Shown: piece by piece, positions 42,436-52,417 of the stretch | How positions within the stretch are numbered: the first letter of the stretch is position 1 | Layout of the letters: each line of letters starts with the position of its first letter | Assembly: GCA_016218725.1 (NCBI GenBank) | Contig: JACRDB010000039.1 | Location: 1 to 64,000 of the forward strand | Origin: Deltaproteobacteria bacterium | GTDB taxonomy: Bacteria > Myxococcota_A > Polyangia > Polyangiales > Ga0077539 | Reading direction: 5' to 3' | DNA length: 64,000 bases | Position numbers and translations under genes: made by a program | The notes under the pieces: generated by a model | Told to the model about the DNA's origin: nothing | The model's input: only the letters and a program-made list of their open reading frames with translations | The model's database searches: none

Positions 42436-44070
42436 CTAGAAGTGAAACCCGAGGTAGGCGGCCAGGTCGGCGTCGAAGAGGAAGGTGGGGAACTGGAACT
42501 GGAGGGTGAGCTCCGCGGCGAAATGGAAGCCGTTGCGCAGGCCCTGCTCCACGCGCACGCCGACGTGGGCGTTGCCGAGGCCGCTGACCACGTGGGCGCT
42601 GGGGCGCGTCTCCCGGGCGGGGAGCGCGGGCTTGGGCTGGATCTGCCCGCCGCCGCCGCCCGCGAACACCGCCGCCACCAGGCCCTGCGGGGCGAAGCCC
42701 TGCGGGGTGAAGGCATAGTACGCCCTGGCGTAGAGGAGGATGTTGGGCAGGGTCTGGGCGCGGACGGAGGTGTCCGCGGTGTCAAACTGGAAGCGCAGGC
42801 CGCCGCCCAGGCCGATCCGGGGGGTGACGTTGTAGCGGGCCACGAGGCCCAGCCAGTAGGTGGGCGAGAAGCCCGGATCGATGTTGTCCTAGCAGACATA
42901 GGGCGTGCACACGATGGCCCCGGTGCGCATCATGGTGGCCGGGTCCACGGCGAAGCGGGCCTCGGCGTAGGACGGCCGCCCGGACAGGAACGCCGCCCCG
43001 AGGCCGCCACCCACGTCGATGGAGAAGCGCGGGGCGCGCCCGCCGGCGCCGCCCCCGCCCCCGCCGCCGCCGCTGCGGTCCGGAGCCTCGCCGAAGACGC
43101 AGCTCCCCTCGGAGCAGTGGAGCCCCGAGCCGCAGGCGTTGTCCGAGGTGCACGGGTCCCCGGGGCCTCCGTTGCCGCGAGGTTCGTTGCCCCCGGAGCT
43201 GCACTGCGGCCCGGTCATCCCCGGGGGGCACTCGCTCTCCGTACAGCGCTGCGGGGGCATGGCCCCGGGCAGCGACGGGGCCGGCTGGGTCCTGCGGGTG
43301 ACGATGCTCACCCGCACCGGCGAGTTCTCGCTCCCGACGCTGCCCACGGTGTTCTGGTTGGCGTCCAGGGCCGTGACGTAATACTCGATGGCCGGCTGGA
43401 TCACCTGGCCGCAGGGGACCTCTACGCCGTAGCCCGCGGCCATCCGGCGCATCTCCAGGCGGCGGAACTGCACCATCCCGTTGCCCTTGAAATACAGGTA
43501 GACGTGCTCCGGGCTGATCCCCGAGGTCTCCACGTAGACGGGCAGGGCCGTGTTGTCGAGCTGCTCCGAGGGGGGCGTGTGCAGGAGCGCCCCGCCGTCG
43601 GTGCTGGGGGGCGGCGGCGGGGGGGGGTTCCGGGGGTTGTTCCTGGGCGGAGGGTTCTGCCCGGTGTCACCGCCCGCGGCACGGCGCCGCGCGTCATTGA
43701 AGGCCGTGGTGATCTCCGGCGTCACCACGAGCTGGTCGGGCTCGGCGTTGGGGTCCTCGCGCAGGGCCTGGACCATGAAATTCACGCCCGCAGCGGTGTC
43801 CTGCTGGCCCATCACCGCCACGATGCCCAGGGACATGTACACCCGGGCCGTCACCTGCGGGGAGCAGTTGCCGTTGTTGCAGCCCCGCAAGGCGAGCTGG
43901 AGCCGGTTGGTGGCGTCTTCGATCTCCAGGGCCTGGTAGCTCTCCATGGCCTGGGAGATCATCCCCCGGGTGGCGCGGTCCCTCGGGGCCTGGGCCTGGG
44001 CCTCCCGCGGCACCGCCGCCGCCAGCGCGAGACCCACGATCAAAACCCCGTAGCGCGACCGAATGGACAT
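42436..44070 (-). pseudogene. outer-membrane barrel protein interrupted by an in-frame TAG
   Basis: An ATG at 44070 opens a frame with signal peptide (cleaved after EAQAQ), a TPR-like helical domain, a Gly/Pro linker, a beta-sandwich-like segment and a Cys-rich stretch. At 42889-42891 the codon is TAG, giving 393 residues. The same frame continues without another stop for 150 residues, with typical barrel strands, and ends in LGFHF, the terminal-Phe signature of outer-membrane barrels. The stop therefore removes the barrel end and assembly signal. It is either a recent nonsense mutation, a sequencing error or programmed read-through. A late restart at 42843 is possible but would lack a signal. 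Confidence 0.7.
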
Positions 44071-44209
44071 GGCTGCCTTGCGACTCCCGATGGCCGGACA
44101 CGGCACCTGCCGTTGGACGACCGACCGCCCTTCTCCATGCACGGTGCGGGCCCCGGCGTCAACGCCCCGTCGGCCCACCGCGGCGCCTTTGGCGGGTTTC
44201 CAGGGCCCC

Positions 44210-45316
44210 TCAGCGCACCCGCTGACCCTGGGCATTGATCTCGTTGAGCTCCACCCGGCGGTTGGCCTCCCGGCCGGTGTTCGTCCGGTTGGAGTCAATG
44301 GGCTCCCGACTCCCATAGCCCCGGGTGGTGAGCCTCGTGGGGTCCACCGCGTGGGTCACCAGGTACCGCCTCACGGTCTCCGCCCGGGCGGCCGACAGCC
44401 GGTCGTTGTGGCGCACGCCCCCCTCGCTGGACGTGTGCCCGCCCACCTCGTACCGCAGCGCGCGGTTCTGCTGGAGCGACAGGAACTGCACCACCTCGTC
44501 CAGCGTCGCCGCGGCGTTGGGTCGCAGCGTCGCGCGATCGAAGTCGAACTCCACGTGGAACCGAACCCCGTGCTGCGTCACCTCGATGTGCGTGAACACC
44601 TGCGGGCAGCCACGGTTGGCCGGGGGACCGACCTCGTTCGGGCACTGGTCGTCCACGTCCGCCACGGTGTCCTGGTCGTTGTCGTTGTCCGGGCAGCCGT
44701 CCTCGTCCTGGAACCCTTCGGGGTCCTCGGGCTCGCTCGGGCAATGGTCCGTGGAGTCCGGGATCCCGTCCGCGTCATTGTCCGCCTCGGGGCAGCCGTC
44801 GTCGTCCAGGTACCGGTCCATGTCCTCCGGGTCCAGGGGACAGTGGTCCCGGTCGTCCGTCAGCCCATCACCGTCCGTGTCCGGGTTGTCAGGACAGCCG
44901 TCCTGGTCTTGATACCCGTTGAAGTTCTCCGGGTTGTCCGGGCACTGGTCCTCCGGGTCAATGTAACCATCCCCGTCCCGGTCGCCGGGCTGCTCCACCA
45001 CCACCCCGCGGGGCGAGCACCGCTCCGGAGGCGACAGCCTCAGCGCCGCCCGCGCGTTCTCCTGCGCCGTGGTGAAATGGTCCTCGGCCCGCCGAAGGTG
45101 CCCCTCGTCAATCTCCCGCGAGGCAAACTCCAGGTGGGCCCGGCCCAGCGCCAGCTCCCTCGGGGCGCACAGATAAGCCCCGTTCTGGTCGGCCTGCTGG
45201 AGCACGCGCTGGGTGCTCTCGATCCGCCCCCGGAGCCCCGACACCTGCGTGCACGAGACCCCCACCAGGAGGCTCACCCCCTGGGCCCACCAGAGCCTCG
45301 GACGCCTAGTGACCAC
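44210..45316 (-). CDS. OmpA-family lipoprotein with thrombospondin type-3 repeats
   Basis: This 368-residue protein starts at GTG 45316 with lipobox LLVGVSC. A helical region follows, then five to six calcium-binding thrombospondin type-3 units (DRDGDGYIDPEDQCPDNP and similar; about 105-225). The C-terminal OmpA domain (about 240-360) shows VEFDFDRATLRPNAA and RLTTRGYGSREP and binds peptidoglycan. It likely links the outer membrane to the cell wall. The start overlaps the DUF4398 stop by 11 bases, so the two are an operon. Confidence 0.9.
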   Translation of the reverse strand: MVTRRPRLWWAQGVSLLVGVSCTQVSGLRGRIESTQRVLQQADQNGAYLCAPRELALGRAHLEFASREIDEGHLRRAEDHFTTAQENARAALRLSPPERCSPRGVVVEQPGDRDGDGYIDPEDQCPDNPENFNGYQDQDGCPDNPDTDGDGLTDDRDHCPLDPEDMDRYLDDDGCPEADNDADGIPDSTDHCPSEPEDPEGFQDEDGCPDNDNDQDTVADVDDQCPNEVGPPANRGCPQVFTHIEVTQHGVRFHVEFDFDRATLRPNAAATLDEVVQFLSLQQNRALRYEVGGHTSSEGGVRHNDRLSAARAETVRRYLVTHAVDPTRLTTRGYGSREPIDSNRTNTGREANRRVELNEINAQGQRVR

Positions 45317-45617
45317 GCTCCCGCTCCCGCCTGAGGGCGAGGTCCCTCGCCCGGTGGCCCATCTGCTCCGCCACCTCCGCCATGTCCATCGCGTACTGGT
45401 ACTCCGCCTCCCCCGCGAACTCCCGCGCCTTCTGTAAATGCTCGTAGGCGTAGTTGTACTCGTACGGCGCCCGCTCGGTGCCCCCCGCCAGCCGCGCCTC
45501 CTCCACCGCCTGGGCGGCGTTGTTGATGGCGACGGTGTAGGCAATGGGCCCACACCCACCTACAAATCCGACCGAGAGTGTCAAGCCCAGGAGGCCTCGG
45601 CGTAGCCAGGTGCGCAC
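45306..45617 (-). CDS. DUF4398-type lipoprotein
   Basis: A GTG at 45617 gives 103 residues with a lipoprotein signal (LTLSVGFVGGC). The mature part is a helical segment (EYNYAYEHLQKAREFAGEAE) typical of DUF4398, found with OmpA-type proteins in many Gram-negative bacteria. An ATG at 45668 would add a 17-residue leader before the signal and is less likely. It overlaps the OmpA gene. Confidence 0.75.
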   Translation of the reverse strand: MRTWLRRGLLGLTLSVGFVGGCGPIAYTVAINNAAQAVEEARLAGGTERAPYEYNYAYEHLQKAREFAGEAEYQYAMDMAEVAEQMGHRARDLALRRERERGH

Positions 45618-45667
45618 GGCGGCGCCACCGTACCACGGTCCCCCGGGGCGGTGGGAAGAGCTTTGCA

Positions 45668-46210
45668 TCACGGCGCGCGCCGGAGGGTCCAGCCGAGGTG
45701 TCCCGCGGTGACGGCCGTGAGGAGCCCGAGGGCCCAGAGAATGCCGCCGAGGCTTGAGGCGCCGAGGGGCTCGATGCCGAAGCCTCCGCGGAACTGCACC
45801 GTGGAGCCGACCACCCCGACGCGGCTCCAGGCGGCGGCGAGGAGGGCGACGGCGAGCGCGAGGGCTCCGCCCCCGGCGAAGACCACCCCCCGCGGGCGCT
45901 GGCTGCGCAGGAGCCAGGCCCCGAGGGCGTAGCTCCCGAGGGCGCAGGGCGCGGCCAGCGCGGCCACCACGAGCCCCAGGGCCGACGGGAGCCTGGCGGC
46001 GTCGAAGGTGTAGCCCACCATCCAGTCGGGGTGGCGGAAGAGCAGCCACGCGAGGGTGGGCATGCCCACCAGGGCCTCGTGGGCCGCGAGGGCCAGGAAG
46101 CCCCGGGTCCAGGGCACCGCCCGGGGCGAGGCCCGGAGCTCCTGCTGGCTGCACCAGGACGCCCCGAGCCCGAGGGCTCCATGGGCGAGAAACACCGCCA
46201 GGAGCGGCAC
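45668..46210 (-). CDS. multi-pass membrane protein, unknown
   Basis: This 180-residue protein has about five hydrophobic segments, including LGLVVAALAAPCALGSYALG and SLGGILWALGLLTAVTAG. No family recognised. It sits between dapB (16 bases upstream) and the DUF4398 gene on the same strand. Confidence 0.6.
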   Translation of the reverse strand: MPLLAVFLAHGALGLGASWCSQQELRASPRAVPWTRGFLALAAHEALVGMPTLAWLLFRHPDWMVGYTFDAARLPSALGLVVAALAAPCALGSYALGAWLLRSQRPRGVVFAGGGALALAVALLAAAWSRVGVVGSTVQFRGGFGIEPLGASSLGGILWALGLLTAVTAGHLGWTLRRAP

Positions 46211-46225
46211 CGCGGACGCCCGCCC

Positions 46226-47029
46226 TCAGCCCGGGACACCCACCACGTCGGCCATGGTGTAGCGCCCCGGGGGTTTGCCCACCAGCCACCGAGCGGCCCT
46301 CAGGGCCCCGGCGGCGAACACCGACCGGGACGTCGCCCGGTGCACGAGCTCCAGCCGCTCGCCGTCCCCCGCCAGGAGCACCGTGTGGTCCCCTACGATG
46401 TCCCCGCCGCGGAGCGCGTGGAGACCGATCTCCCTCCGGGTGCGCCTCGCGCTCGGGCCCGAGCGCCCGTGGCGCACGTCCCCTTCAGGGTCCAGGCCCC
46501 GGGCCGCCGCCGCCAGCTCCACCAGCCTCAGGGCCGTGCCCGACGGGGCGTCGCGCTTGTCCCGGTGGTGGGCCTCCAGGATCTCCACGTCGTAGCCCTC
46601 GCCCAGGAGCTTGAGCGCCTCCCGGAGGAGGTGCCCGAGCACCTGCACGCCAAGGGACATGTTCGGCGCCGCGAGGAGCGGCACGCGCCGCGAGGCCTCC
46701 TCCAGCGCGGCGCGGGCGTCCTCCGCGAGCCCGGTGGTGCCCACCACGCACGCCACCCCGCGCTCCGAGGCCGCCCGCACCACCCCCGCGGTGGCCGTGG
46801 CGGTGCTGAAGTCAATCACCACCCGGGCCGCGCTCACCGCGGCCCCCACGTCGCTCACGATGCGCACGCCGCAGGGACGCCCCACCAGGGCCCCCGCGTC
46901 GCTGCCGAGCTCCGGCGACCCAGCGGTCTCCAGGGCGCCCACGAGCTTCACGTCGTCGGCCACGAGGCAGTGCTCCACCAGGAGCCTCCCCATGCGCCCG
47001 GACGCCCCGGCGAGGGCCACGGGGATCAC
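46226..47029 (-). CDS. dapB: 4-hydroxy-tetrahydrodipicolinate reductase
   Basis: This 267-residue enzyme performs the second dedicated step of the diaminopimelate/lysine pathway. The NAD(P)-binding GASGRMG is at the N-terminus and the signature EAHHRDKRDAPSGTAL is present. The GTG start overlaps the dapA stop by four bases (GTGA). Open frame continues far upstream inside dapA, but that is a different frame and not coding. Confidence 0.95.
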   Translation of the reverse strand: MIPVALAGASGRMGRLLVEHCLVADDVKLVGALETAGSPELGSDAGALVGRPCGVRIVSDVGAAVSAARVVIDFSTATATAGVVRAASERGVACVVGTTGLAEDARAALEEASRRVPLLAAPNMSLGVQVLGHLLREALKLLGEGYDVEILEAHHRDKRDAPSGTALRLVELAAAARGLDPEGDVRHGRSGPSARRTRREIGLHALRGGDIVGDHTVLLAGDGERLELVHRATSRSVFAAGALRAARWLVGKPPGRYTMADVVGVPG

Positions 47030-47907
47030 AGCGACACCCCCGCCCGACGGAGCGCCGCGAGCACCTTGTGCACCGTGGCCTCCGTGGGCCACACCAGCGG
47101 GAGCCGCACCTCCTCGCGCACCTTGCCCATGGCCGCCAGGGCGGCCTTCACGGGCCCGGGGTTGGTCTCCAGGAACATGCTCTCGTGCACCTCCAAGAGC
47201 GCCAGGTGGCGCCTCCGGGCGGCCTCCAGGTCCCCCTCCAGGAAGCTCCGGCACACCCCGGCCACGGCCCCCGGGAGCGCGTTGGACGTGACGGAGATCA
47301 CCCCCCGGGCCCCGCAGGCCAGCATCCCGAGGGTGAGCGCGTCGTCCCCGCAGAGCACCGTCAGGCGGTCCCCAAGGGCCGCCACCACGGACTGCGCCCG
47401 GAGGATGTTCCCCGTGGCCTCCTTCAAGCCCACCACCCTCGGGCACGCCTTGCAGAGCTCCACCAGGGACTCCACCGCCAGGTCCGCGGTGCCCCGCGTC
47501 GGGACGTTGTACAGCACCAGCGGCAGCCCCGTGGCGTCATGGACGGCCCGCACGTGCGCCACCAGGCCCCGCTGCGTGGGCTTGTTGTAGTACGGCATCA
47601 CCACCATGGCCGCCTGGGCGCCCGCCGCCTCCGCGGCCCGCGTGCGCGCCACGGTCTCCGCGGTGCTGTTGGACCCCGTCCCGGCGATCACCGGCACCCT
47701 CCCCCGGGCCTGGCGCACCGCTCGGGAGACAAGCTCCCGAGCCTCCTCCGCGGTCACCGTCGGGCTCTCGCCGGTGGTGCCCACCGGGACCACCCCGGAG
47801 ATCCCGTCGGCGATCTGGAACTCCACCAGCGCCTCGAAGGCCTCGTAGTCCACCGCCCCGCCGCGGAACGGCGTCACCAGCGCGGTATACGCTCCCTGCA
47901 GTTTCAT
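47026..47907 (-). CDS. dapA: 4-hydroxy-tetrahydrodipicolinate synthase
   Basis: This 293-residue enzyme condenses pyruvate with aspartate semialdehyde. It shows GTTGES (43-48), Y133 in VLYNVPTRG and the Schiff-base K162 in VVGLKEATG. The ATG start is clear and the protein is complete. dapA and dapB are translationally coupled, the classic pair for lysine and peptidoglycan precursor synthesis. Confidence 0.96.
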   Translation of the reverse strand: MKLQGAYTALVTPFRGGAVDYEAFEALVEFQIADGISGVVPVGTTGESPTVTAEEARELVSRAVRQARGRVPVIAGTGSNSTAETVARTRAAEAAGAQAAMVVMPYYNKPTQRGLVAHVRAVHDATGLPLVLYNVPTRGTADLAVESLVELCKACPRVVGLKEATGNILRAQSVVAALGDRLTVLCGDDALTLGMLACGARGVISVTSNALPGAVAGVCRSFLEGDLEAARRRHLALLEVHESMFLETNPGPVKAALAAMGKVREEVRLPLVWPTEATVHKVLAALRRAGVSL

Positions 47908-47925
47908 CGCGTCACCCTTCTGCGC

Positions 47926-49509
47926 CTACCGTTGGAACCACCCCAGCTCAAGGTGGGGAAAGAGGTTGTCCCTCGCCTCCAGGTCCGCCAGCCAGCCCTC
48001 GTCGAACACCCCCCCGTGGAGCATCAGCCCGAGGCGCCGAAAGCGCGCCAGGTGCGCCTCGAAGCGCGCCCGCGCATAATGTGGGGCGGTGTCGGTCTTC
48101 ATCAAGAAGGGCCAGTCCGAGGACAGGAGGAGCAGGAGCTCGCGCCCGGCCTGGCGGGCGCACCGTCCGGCGACGCCCGTGGCGCCTCCGTGGTGCTCGA
48201 CGATGTCGGCCATTTCCCGCACGGCGTGGTCTACGTGCCGGAGCATCCAGGACGACACCGGGTCGATCCAGACGCCGGCGTAGCCTCCGGCGCCCCAGGA
48301 GGAGGCTTCGGGCTCGGCCACGTCGTGCGTGGGGTGCTCGGCCAGGAAGGCCCCGAGGGTGGTGGGGCGGACCTCGTCGCCCAGGTCTTTCAACGCCCGG
48401 AAGAGGGCCTCCAGGAACCACGGACCCTCGAACCACCAGTGGCCGAAGAGCTCGGCGTCGTATGGGGCGAACACCAGGGGCGGCGTGTCCATGCGGTCCG
48501 CGAGGTGGGCGAGCTGGGCCTGGCGGTTGTGCACGAAGTTCCGGGCGTGGACCTCCGCGCGCTCCCTGGCCACGCCGGGCTGGTAGGGCTCCTTGTCCCC
48601 GAGGCCCGCGCGGGTGATGCGGTAGAACTTCAGCCCGGTGTTCTGCCGGGTGCCGTCCGCGGCGGTGAACTCCCGGACGCTCTCCTCGGGCGCGTCAAAG
48701 CCCGCGTCGCGGTAGAACTCGCGGTAGAAGACATCCCCGGGGTAGCCCACCTCCTTGGACCACACCTGGCGGCTGGCCTCCACGTCGCGGCCGAAGCACG
48801 TGAGCCCCGCCGGGGTCACGATGGGCGCGTGGGTGCCGTACCGTGGCCGGGGCGAGGCGTTGAGCACCGCGTGGGTCTCCACGGCGGTGTAGGCGATCCC
48901 GTGGCGGGTAAGAATCTGGTCAACGCCCTGGGTGTAGCCGCACTCCGGCGTCCAGATGCCCCGAGGGGCGCGGCCCGTGGCCCGGCGGTGGCTGTCCACG
49001 GCGCACGCCACCTGGGCGCGGATCATCTCCGGGTGGTGCACCAGGGCCGGAAAGAACGCGTGGGTGGCCCCACAGGTCCAGAGCTCCAGTACGGCGTCCC
49101 GCTCCAGCCGCGCGAAGGCCCCGACCACGTCCCGGTCGTTGCGGCGCCAGACGTCCCAGAGCCTCGCCTGGTGCTCGCGGTAGAACTGCACCACCGGCCC
49201 CAGGCCCGGGTCGCTCCCCAGGCGCCGGGCCTCGCCCTCCAGGACCCGGTCCACCCGCTCCAGGTAGCGCTCGAAGCGGGCGCAGAGGAGCTCGTCCTGG
49301 AGCATGGCCACCAGCGGCGGCGAGAGGGACACCGTCAGCGGTGAGGGCACCCCCTCGTGGGCCAGGCGCTGGAGCACGTCCAGGAGCGGGAGGTAGGTCT
49401 CCGCGATGGCCTCGAAGAGCCAACGCTCCTCCAGGTGGTCTTTGTGCTCCGGGTGCCGCACGAAGGGCAGGTGCGCGTGGAGGACGATCGCGAGGTACCC
49501 GCGGGCCAT
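47926..49509 (-). CDS. GH57 family glycoside hydrolase, probable glucan branching enzyme
   Basis: This 527-residue protein begins MARGYLAIVLHAHLPFVRHPEH, the GH57 signature. The likely nucleophile Glu is in GIWTPECGY and the likely acid/base Asp in APYDAELFGHWWFEG. Length and motifs fit GH57 alpha-1,4-glucan branching enzymes, which introduce alpha-1,6 branches in glycogen. An amylase-type activity remains possible. It ends 18 bases upstream of the dapA start and may be in the same transcript. Confidence 0.85.
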   Translation of the reverse strand: MARGYLAIVLHAHLPFVRHPEHKDHLEERWLFEAIAETYLPLLDVLQRLAHEGVPSPLTVSLSPPLVAMLQDELLCARFERYLERVDRVLEGEARRLGSDPGLGPVVQFYREHQARLWDVWRRNDRDVVGAFARLERDAVLELWTCGATHAFFPALVHHPEMIRAQVACAVDSHRRATGRAPRGIWTPECGYTQGVDQILTRHGIAYTAVETHAVLNASPRPRYGTHAPIVTPAGLTCFGRDVEASRQVWSKEVGYPGDVFYREFYRDAGFDAPEESVREFTAADGTRQNTGLKFYRITRAGLGDKEPYQPGVARERAEVHARNFVHNRQAQLAHLADRMDTPPLVFAPYDAELFGHWWFEGPWFLEALFRALKDLGDEVRPTTLGAFLAEHPTHDVAEPEASSWGAGGYAGVWIDPVSSWMLRHVDHAVREMADIVEHHGGATGVAGRCARQAGRELLLLLSSDWPFLMKTDTAPHYARARFEAHLARFRRLGLMLHGGVFDEGWLADLEARDNLFPHLELGWFQR

Positions 49510-49657
49510 GACCCGCGGAGACTAACGGCCCTGGCGCCTCCCCGCAAATCCCATCGGTCCCCGCCGCCCCGACCGTTCACCCCCCGCGGCGGACCGCTCA
49601 CCCTCGGGCGCCCTTGACGCCCCCGAGGTTTACCCACTATGCCCCACGGCGGCTCTC

Positions 49658-50950
49658 ATGGCGACGCCTCCGATCGCGATCCTCGGCGCGGGCCTGACGG
49701 GCCTCTCGGCGGCGCACCACCTGGGGGAGGGCTACCAGCTCTACGAGGCCCTCGGCCACGTCGGCGGCCACGCCATCACCCTGGAGGAGGGAGGCTACCG
49801 CTTCGATCGCACCGGGCACCTCCTGCACCTTCGGGACCCGGCCATCCGCCGCTGGGTCGAGGGCGTCTTCCCCGCCGGGAGGCTCCTCACGGTGAACCGC
49901 CGGAGCATGGTGTTCTCCCACGGGCGCTATACCCGGTACCCCTACCAGGCCAACACCTTCGGGCTGCCCCCGGAGGTGGCCTACGAGTGCCTCCTCGGGT
50001 ACCTGCGCGCCCGCCAGGAGTCCCACCCCCCTCCGGGGAACTTCGAGGAGTTCTGCCTCCAGCACTTTGGAGAGGGCTTCTCGAAGCACTTCATGATCCC
50101 CTACAACAGCCGCCTCTGGGGGGTCCACCCGCGGGAGATCACCGCCGCGTGGTGCTCGCGCTTTGTCCCCATGCCAAAGCTGGAGGACGTCCTGGCCGGC
50201 GCCGTGGGGCTCAACGACCGGGAGCTCGGGTACAACACCAGCTTTCTCTATCCCCCGACGGGCATCCACGAGCTCCCGGAGGCCCTCGCCCGGGACCTCC
50301 AGCCGCCGGCCTTTCACCGCGCGCCCGCTTCTATCGATTGGCGGGGGCGCCGTTTGCGCTTCCCCGACGGCCAGGTGGTGCCCTACCGGGCCCTGATCTC
50401 CACGGCGCCCTTGAAGGCCCTGGTGGGGCTCCTGGAGGACCCCCCGGAGGAGGTCCGCCGCGCCGCCGAGGCGCTCCGGTGCTCCCGGCTGCACTACCTC
50501 GACGTGGCCAGCCGCAAGCCCGCTGGGAGGGACCTGCACTGGGTCTATGTCCCGGAGGAGAAGTACCCCTTCTACCGCGTCGGGGTGTACTCGAATTTCT
50601 CGCCCGCGATGGCGCCCCCGGAGGGGTCCAGCTACTATGTGGAGCTGGCGAGCCGGGAGACGCCCTCGCTGGAGGCGCTGCTGCCGGGGGTGCTCTCGGG
50701 CCTCGTGGAGCTCGGGCTCCTGAGCGCGCCCGAGGACCTGTGCTTCGCGCGCGTGCGCACCATCGAGTGGGCGTACGTGATCTTCGATCATGCGTACTAC
50801 GCCAGCCTGGAGGTGCTCCGGCCCTTCCTGGCCTCGGCGGGGATCGTGTCCCAGGGCCGCTACGGAGGTTGGAACTACTCCAGCATGGAAGACGCCTTGA
50901 TCTTTGGCCGCGACGCCGCCCTCGAGGCGCGGGCGATGGTGAGCCCATGA
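49658..50950 (+). CDS. FAD-dependent oxidoreductase (amine oxidase / protoporphyrinogen-oxidase-like)
   Basis: This 430-residue flavoprotein has an N-terminal Rossmann motif (AILGAGLTGLSAAHHL) and downstream segments typical of the flavin amine oxidase / UDP-galactopyranose mutase-like fold (GGHAITLEEGGYRFDRTGHLL). The C-terminal FAD contact may be YGGWNYSSMEDALIFG. The substrate is unknown. It overlaps the following glycosyltransferase gene by four bases (ATGA), which suggests a joint role in sugar or lipid modification. Confidence 0.82.
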   Translation: MATPPIAILGAGLTGLSAAHHLGEGYQLYEALGHVGGHAITLEEGGYRFDRTGHLLHLRDPAIRRWVEGVFPAGRLLTVNRRSMVFSHGRYTRYPYQANTFGLPPEVAYECLLGYLRARQESHPPPGNFEEFCLQHFGEGFSKHFMIPYNSRLWGVHPREITAAWCSRFVPMPKLEDVLAGAVGLNDRELGYNTSFLYPPTGIHELPEALARDLQPPAFHRAPASIDWRGRRLRFPDGQVVPYRALISTAPLKALVGLLEDPPEEVRRAAEALRCSRLHYLDVASRKPAGRDLHWVYVPEEKYPFYRVGVYSNFSPAMAPPEGSSYYVELASRETPSLEALLPGVLSGLVELGLLSAPEDLCFARVRTIEWAYVIFDHAYYASLEVLRPFLASAGIVSQGRYGGWNYSSMEDALIFGRDAALEARAMVSP

Positions 50951-51681
50951 CCGCCGAGGCCGACGGCCGGGCGCCCTACCCCCGGCTCTCCGTGGTGATC
51001 CCGATCTACAACGAGGAGGCCATCCTCCAGGCCGCCGTGGTGGACCTCCGGGAGCAGCTCCGGGAGTTCGGCTGGCCCTTCGAGATCCTCCTGGCGGAGA
51101 ACGGCTCCCGGGACAACACCGTGGGCATCGCCCGCACGCTGGCCGAGAAGTACCCCGAGGTGTCGTTCTTCTCCCTGGGCGAGCCGAATTACGGCAAGGC
51201 CCTGCGCGAGGGCATCCTCCAGGCCCGCGGGGAATTCGTCCTCTGCGACGAGATCGATCTGTGCCTGATGGATTTCTACCGCCGGAGCATGGAGCTCCTG
51301 GAGCACAACGAGGCCGAGCTGGTCATCGGCTCCAAGCTCCTGGCGGGCGCCTCGGACGAGCGCCCCATCTTCCGCCACGCGGCCACCATGGTGTTCAATG
51401 GCCTCCTGCGGGTGACCCTCGGGTTCCGCGGGAGCGACACCCACGGGATCAAGGCCTTCCGCCGCGTGGCCCTGCTCGACGTGGTGCGCGCCTGCCTCGT
51501 GGACAAGGACGTCTTCGCCAGCGAGCTGGTCATCCGCGCCGAGCGCGCGGGCGTGCGCATCAAGGAGATCCCCATCCGGGTGCTGGAGAAGCGCCCCCCG
51601 TCCATCAACCTCCTGAAGCGCGTGCCCAACGTCATCAAGAGCGTGGCGAAGCTCTTCGTCGCCATCCGTATCCGGGGCTGA
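50947..51681 (+). CDS. family 2 glycosyltransferase
   Basis: This 244-residue GT2-fold protein has VVIPIYNEE at the start and ENGSRDNT. The usual DxD site appears as CDEID (D101/D104), a modified form. No membrane segment is present, so it is probably peripheral. It begins inside the end of the oxidoreductase gene (ATGA). A role in building a cell-surface glycan or glycolipid is likely, with donor and acceptor unknown. Confidence 0.85.
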   Translation: MTAEADGRAPYPRLSVVIPIYNEEAILQAAVVDLREQLREFGWPFEILLAENGSRDNTVGIARTLAEKYPEVSFFSLGEPNYGKALREGILQARGEFVLCDEIDLCLMDFYRRSMELLEHNEAELVIGSKLLAGASDERPIFRHAATMVFNGLLRVTLGFRGSDTHGIKAFRRVALLDVVRACLVDKDVFASELVIRAERAGVRIKEIPIRVLEKRPPSINLLKRVPNVIKSVAKLFVAIRIRG

Positions 51682-51730
51682 CGGCGCGCCGCACTTTCGG
51701 TGACGCGCGTTCAGTGCTAGCGTCCACCGG

Positions 51731-52417
51731 GTGACGCGCGCCCGACGCCCAGCGCCTCGCGGTGTCCCCGACCCCGAGGCCTTCGTAGACCCCGAGCGGG
51801 AGCTCTACCTGGACGAGACGCCCTCCCCCGGGGCGACCGCTGCGGGGACCGGTGGCCTCTCGGTGTGCCTCGCCTGTGGCCTGGGGCCCGGCGCCCGCGG
51901 GGACTGCCCCCACGCCCAGGTCGCGGTCTTTGACCACGGCTCCGGGGCCCTGCACCTCGCGGTGCGCAAGCTCCAGGAGCTCTCCGAGGCAAAGCGCCAG
52001 GCCGAGAGGGCCCTCCTGCGCCTCGTCGAGCGCGCCCTGGAGCGCGGAGAGGCCGCCCTGGACGCACAACCTGCGTCCTTTGTCACGACGCCTCAAGGCG
52101 TCTCCGAGGCACCCACCGAGGACGGAGAGGTGCCCGCGGCGTCGGAGGCCCCGTGCCCCCACTGCGGTCGCCCCGCGGCGCCCGCGCGGGCGCTGGTCCC
52201 GCGCCGTGGGAAGCGCCCTCCCGAGGCCCAGGGGCTCTTCGCCTTCGCGCGGGTGACGGAGGCCACGGTCGCCACGGTCGCCGCGGAGGACGTCGGCCCC
52301 AGGGTGGTGCCCCTGGAGGAGCTGGAGGGGCCGCCTCGCTCAAAGACCCGAGGGCGCCGTCGCGGCGCTCGCGCGGGGGGCGCTCAGGGCGACGGCTCGT
52401 CGGGGCAACTGAAATAG
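51731..52417 (+). CDS. zinc-ribbon-like unknown protein
   Basis: This 228-residue protein has a GTG start. It has two short Cys clusters, [16 protein letters not shown] (about 46-61) and CPHCGRP (about 140-146), which could bind zinc. Between them is a helical segment. The C-terminal tail is basic. No family recognised. The 3' end overlaps the convergent pqqC by 34 bases. Confidence 0.6.
   Translation: MTRARRPAPRGVPDPEAFVDPERELYLDETPSPGATAAGTGGLSVCLACGLGPGARGDCPHAQVAVFDHGSGALHLAVRKLQELSEAKRQAERALLRLVERALERGEAALDAQPASFVTTPQGVSEAPTEDGEVPAASEAPCPHCGRPAAPARALVPRRGKRPPEAQGLFAFARVTEATVATVAAEDVGPRVVPLEELEGPPRSKTRGRRRGARAGGAQGDGSSGQLK

Noticed and set aside
42889..42891. TAG read as pyrrolysine
   Set aside because: No pyrrolysine system is seen in the window, and the context does not match known pyrrolysine proteins; mutation, error or read-through is simpler.
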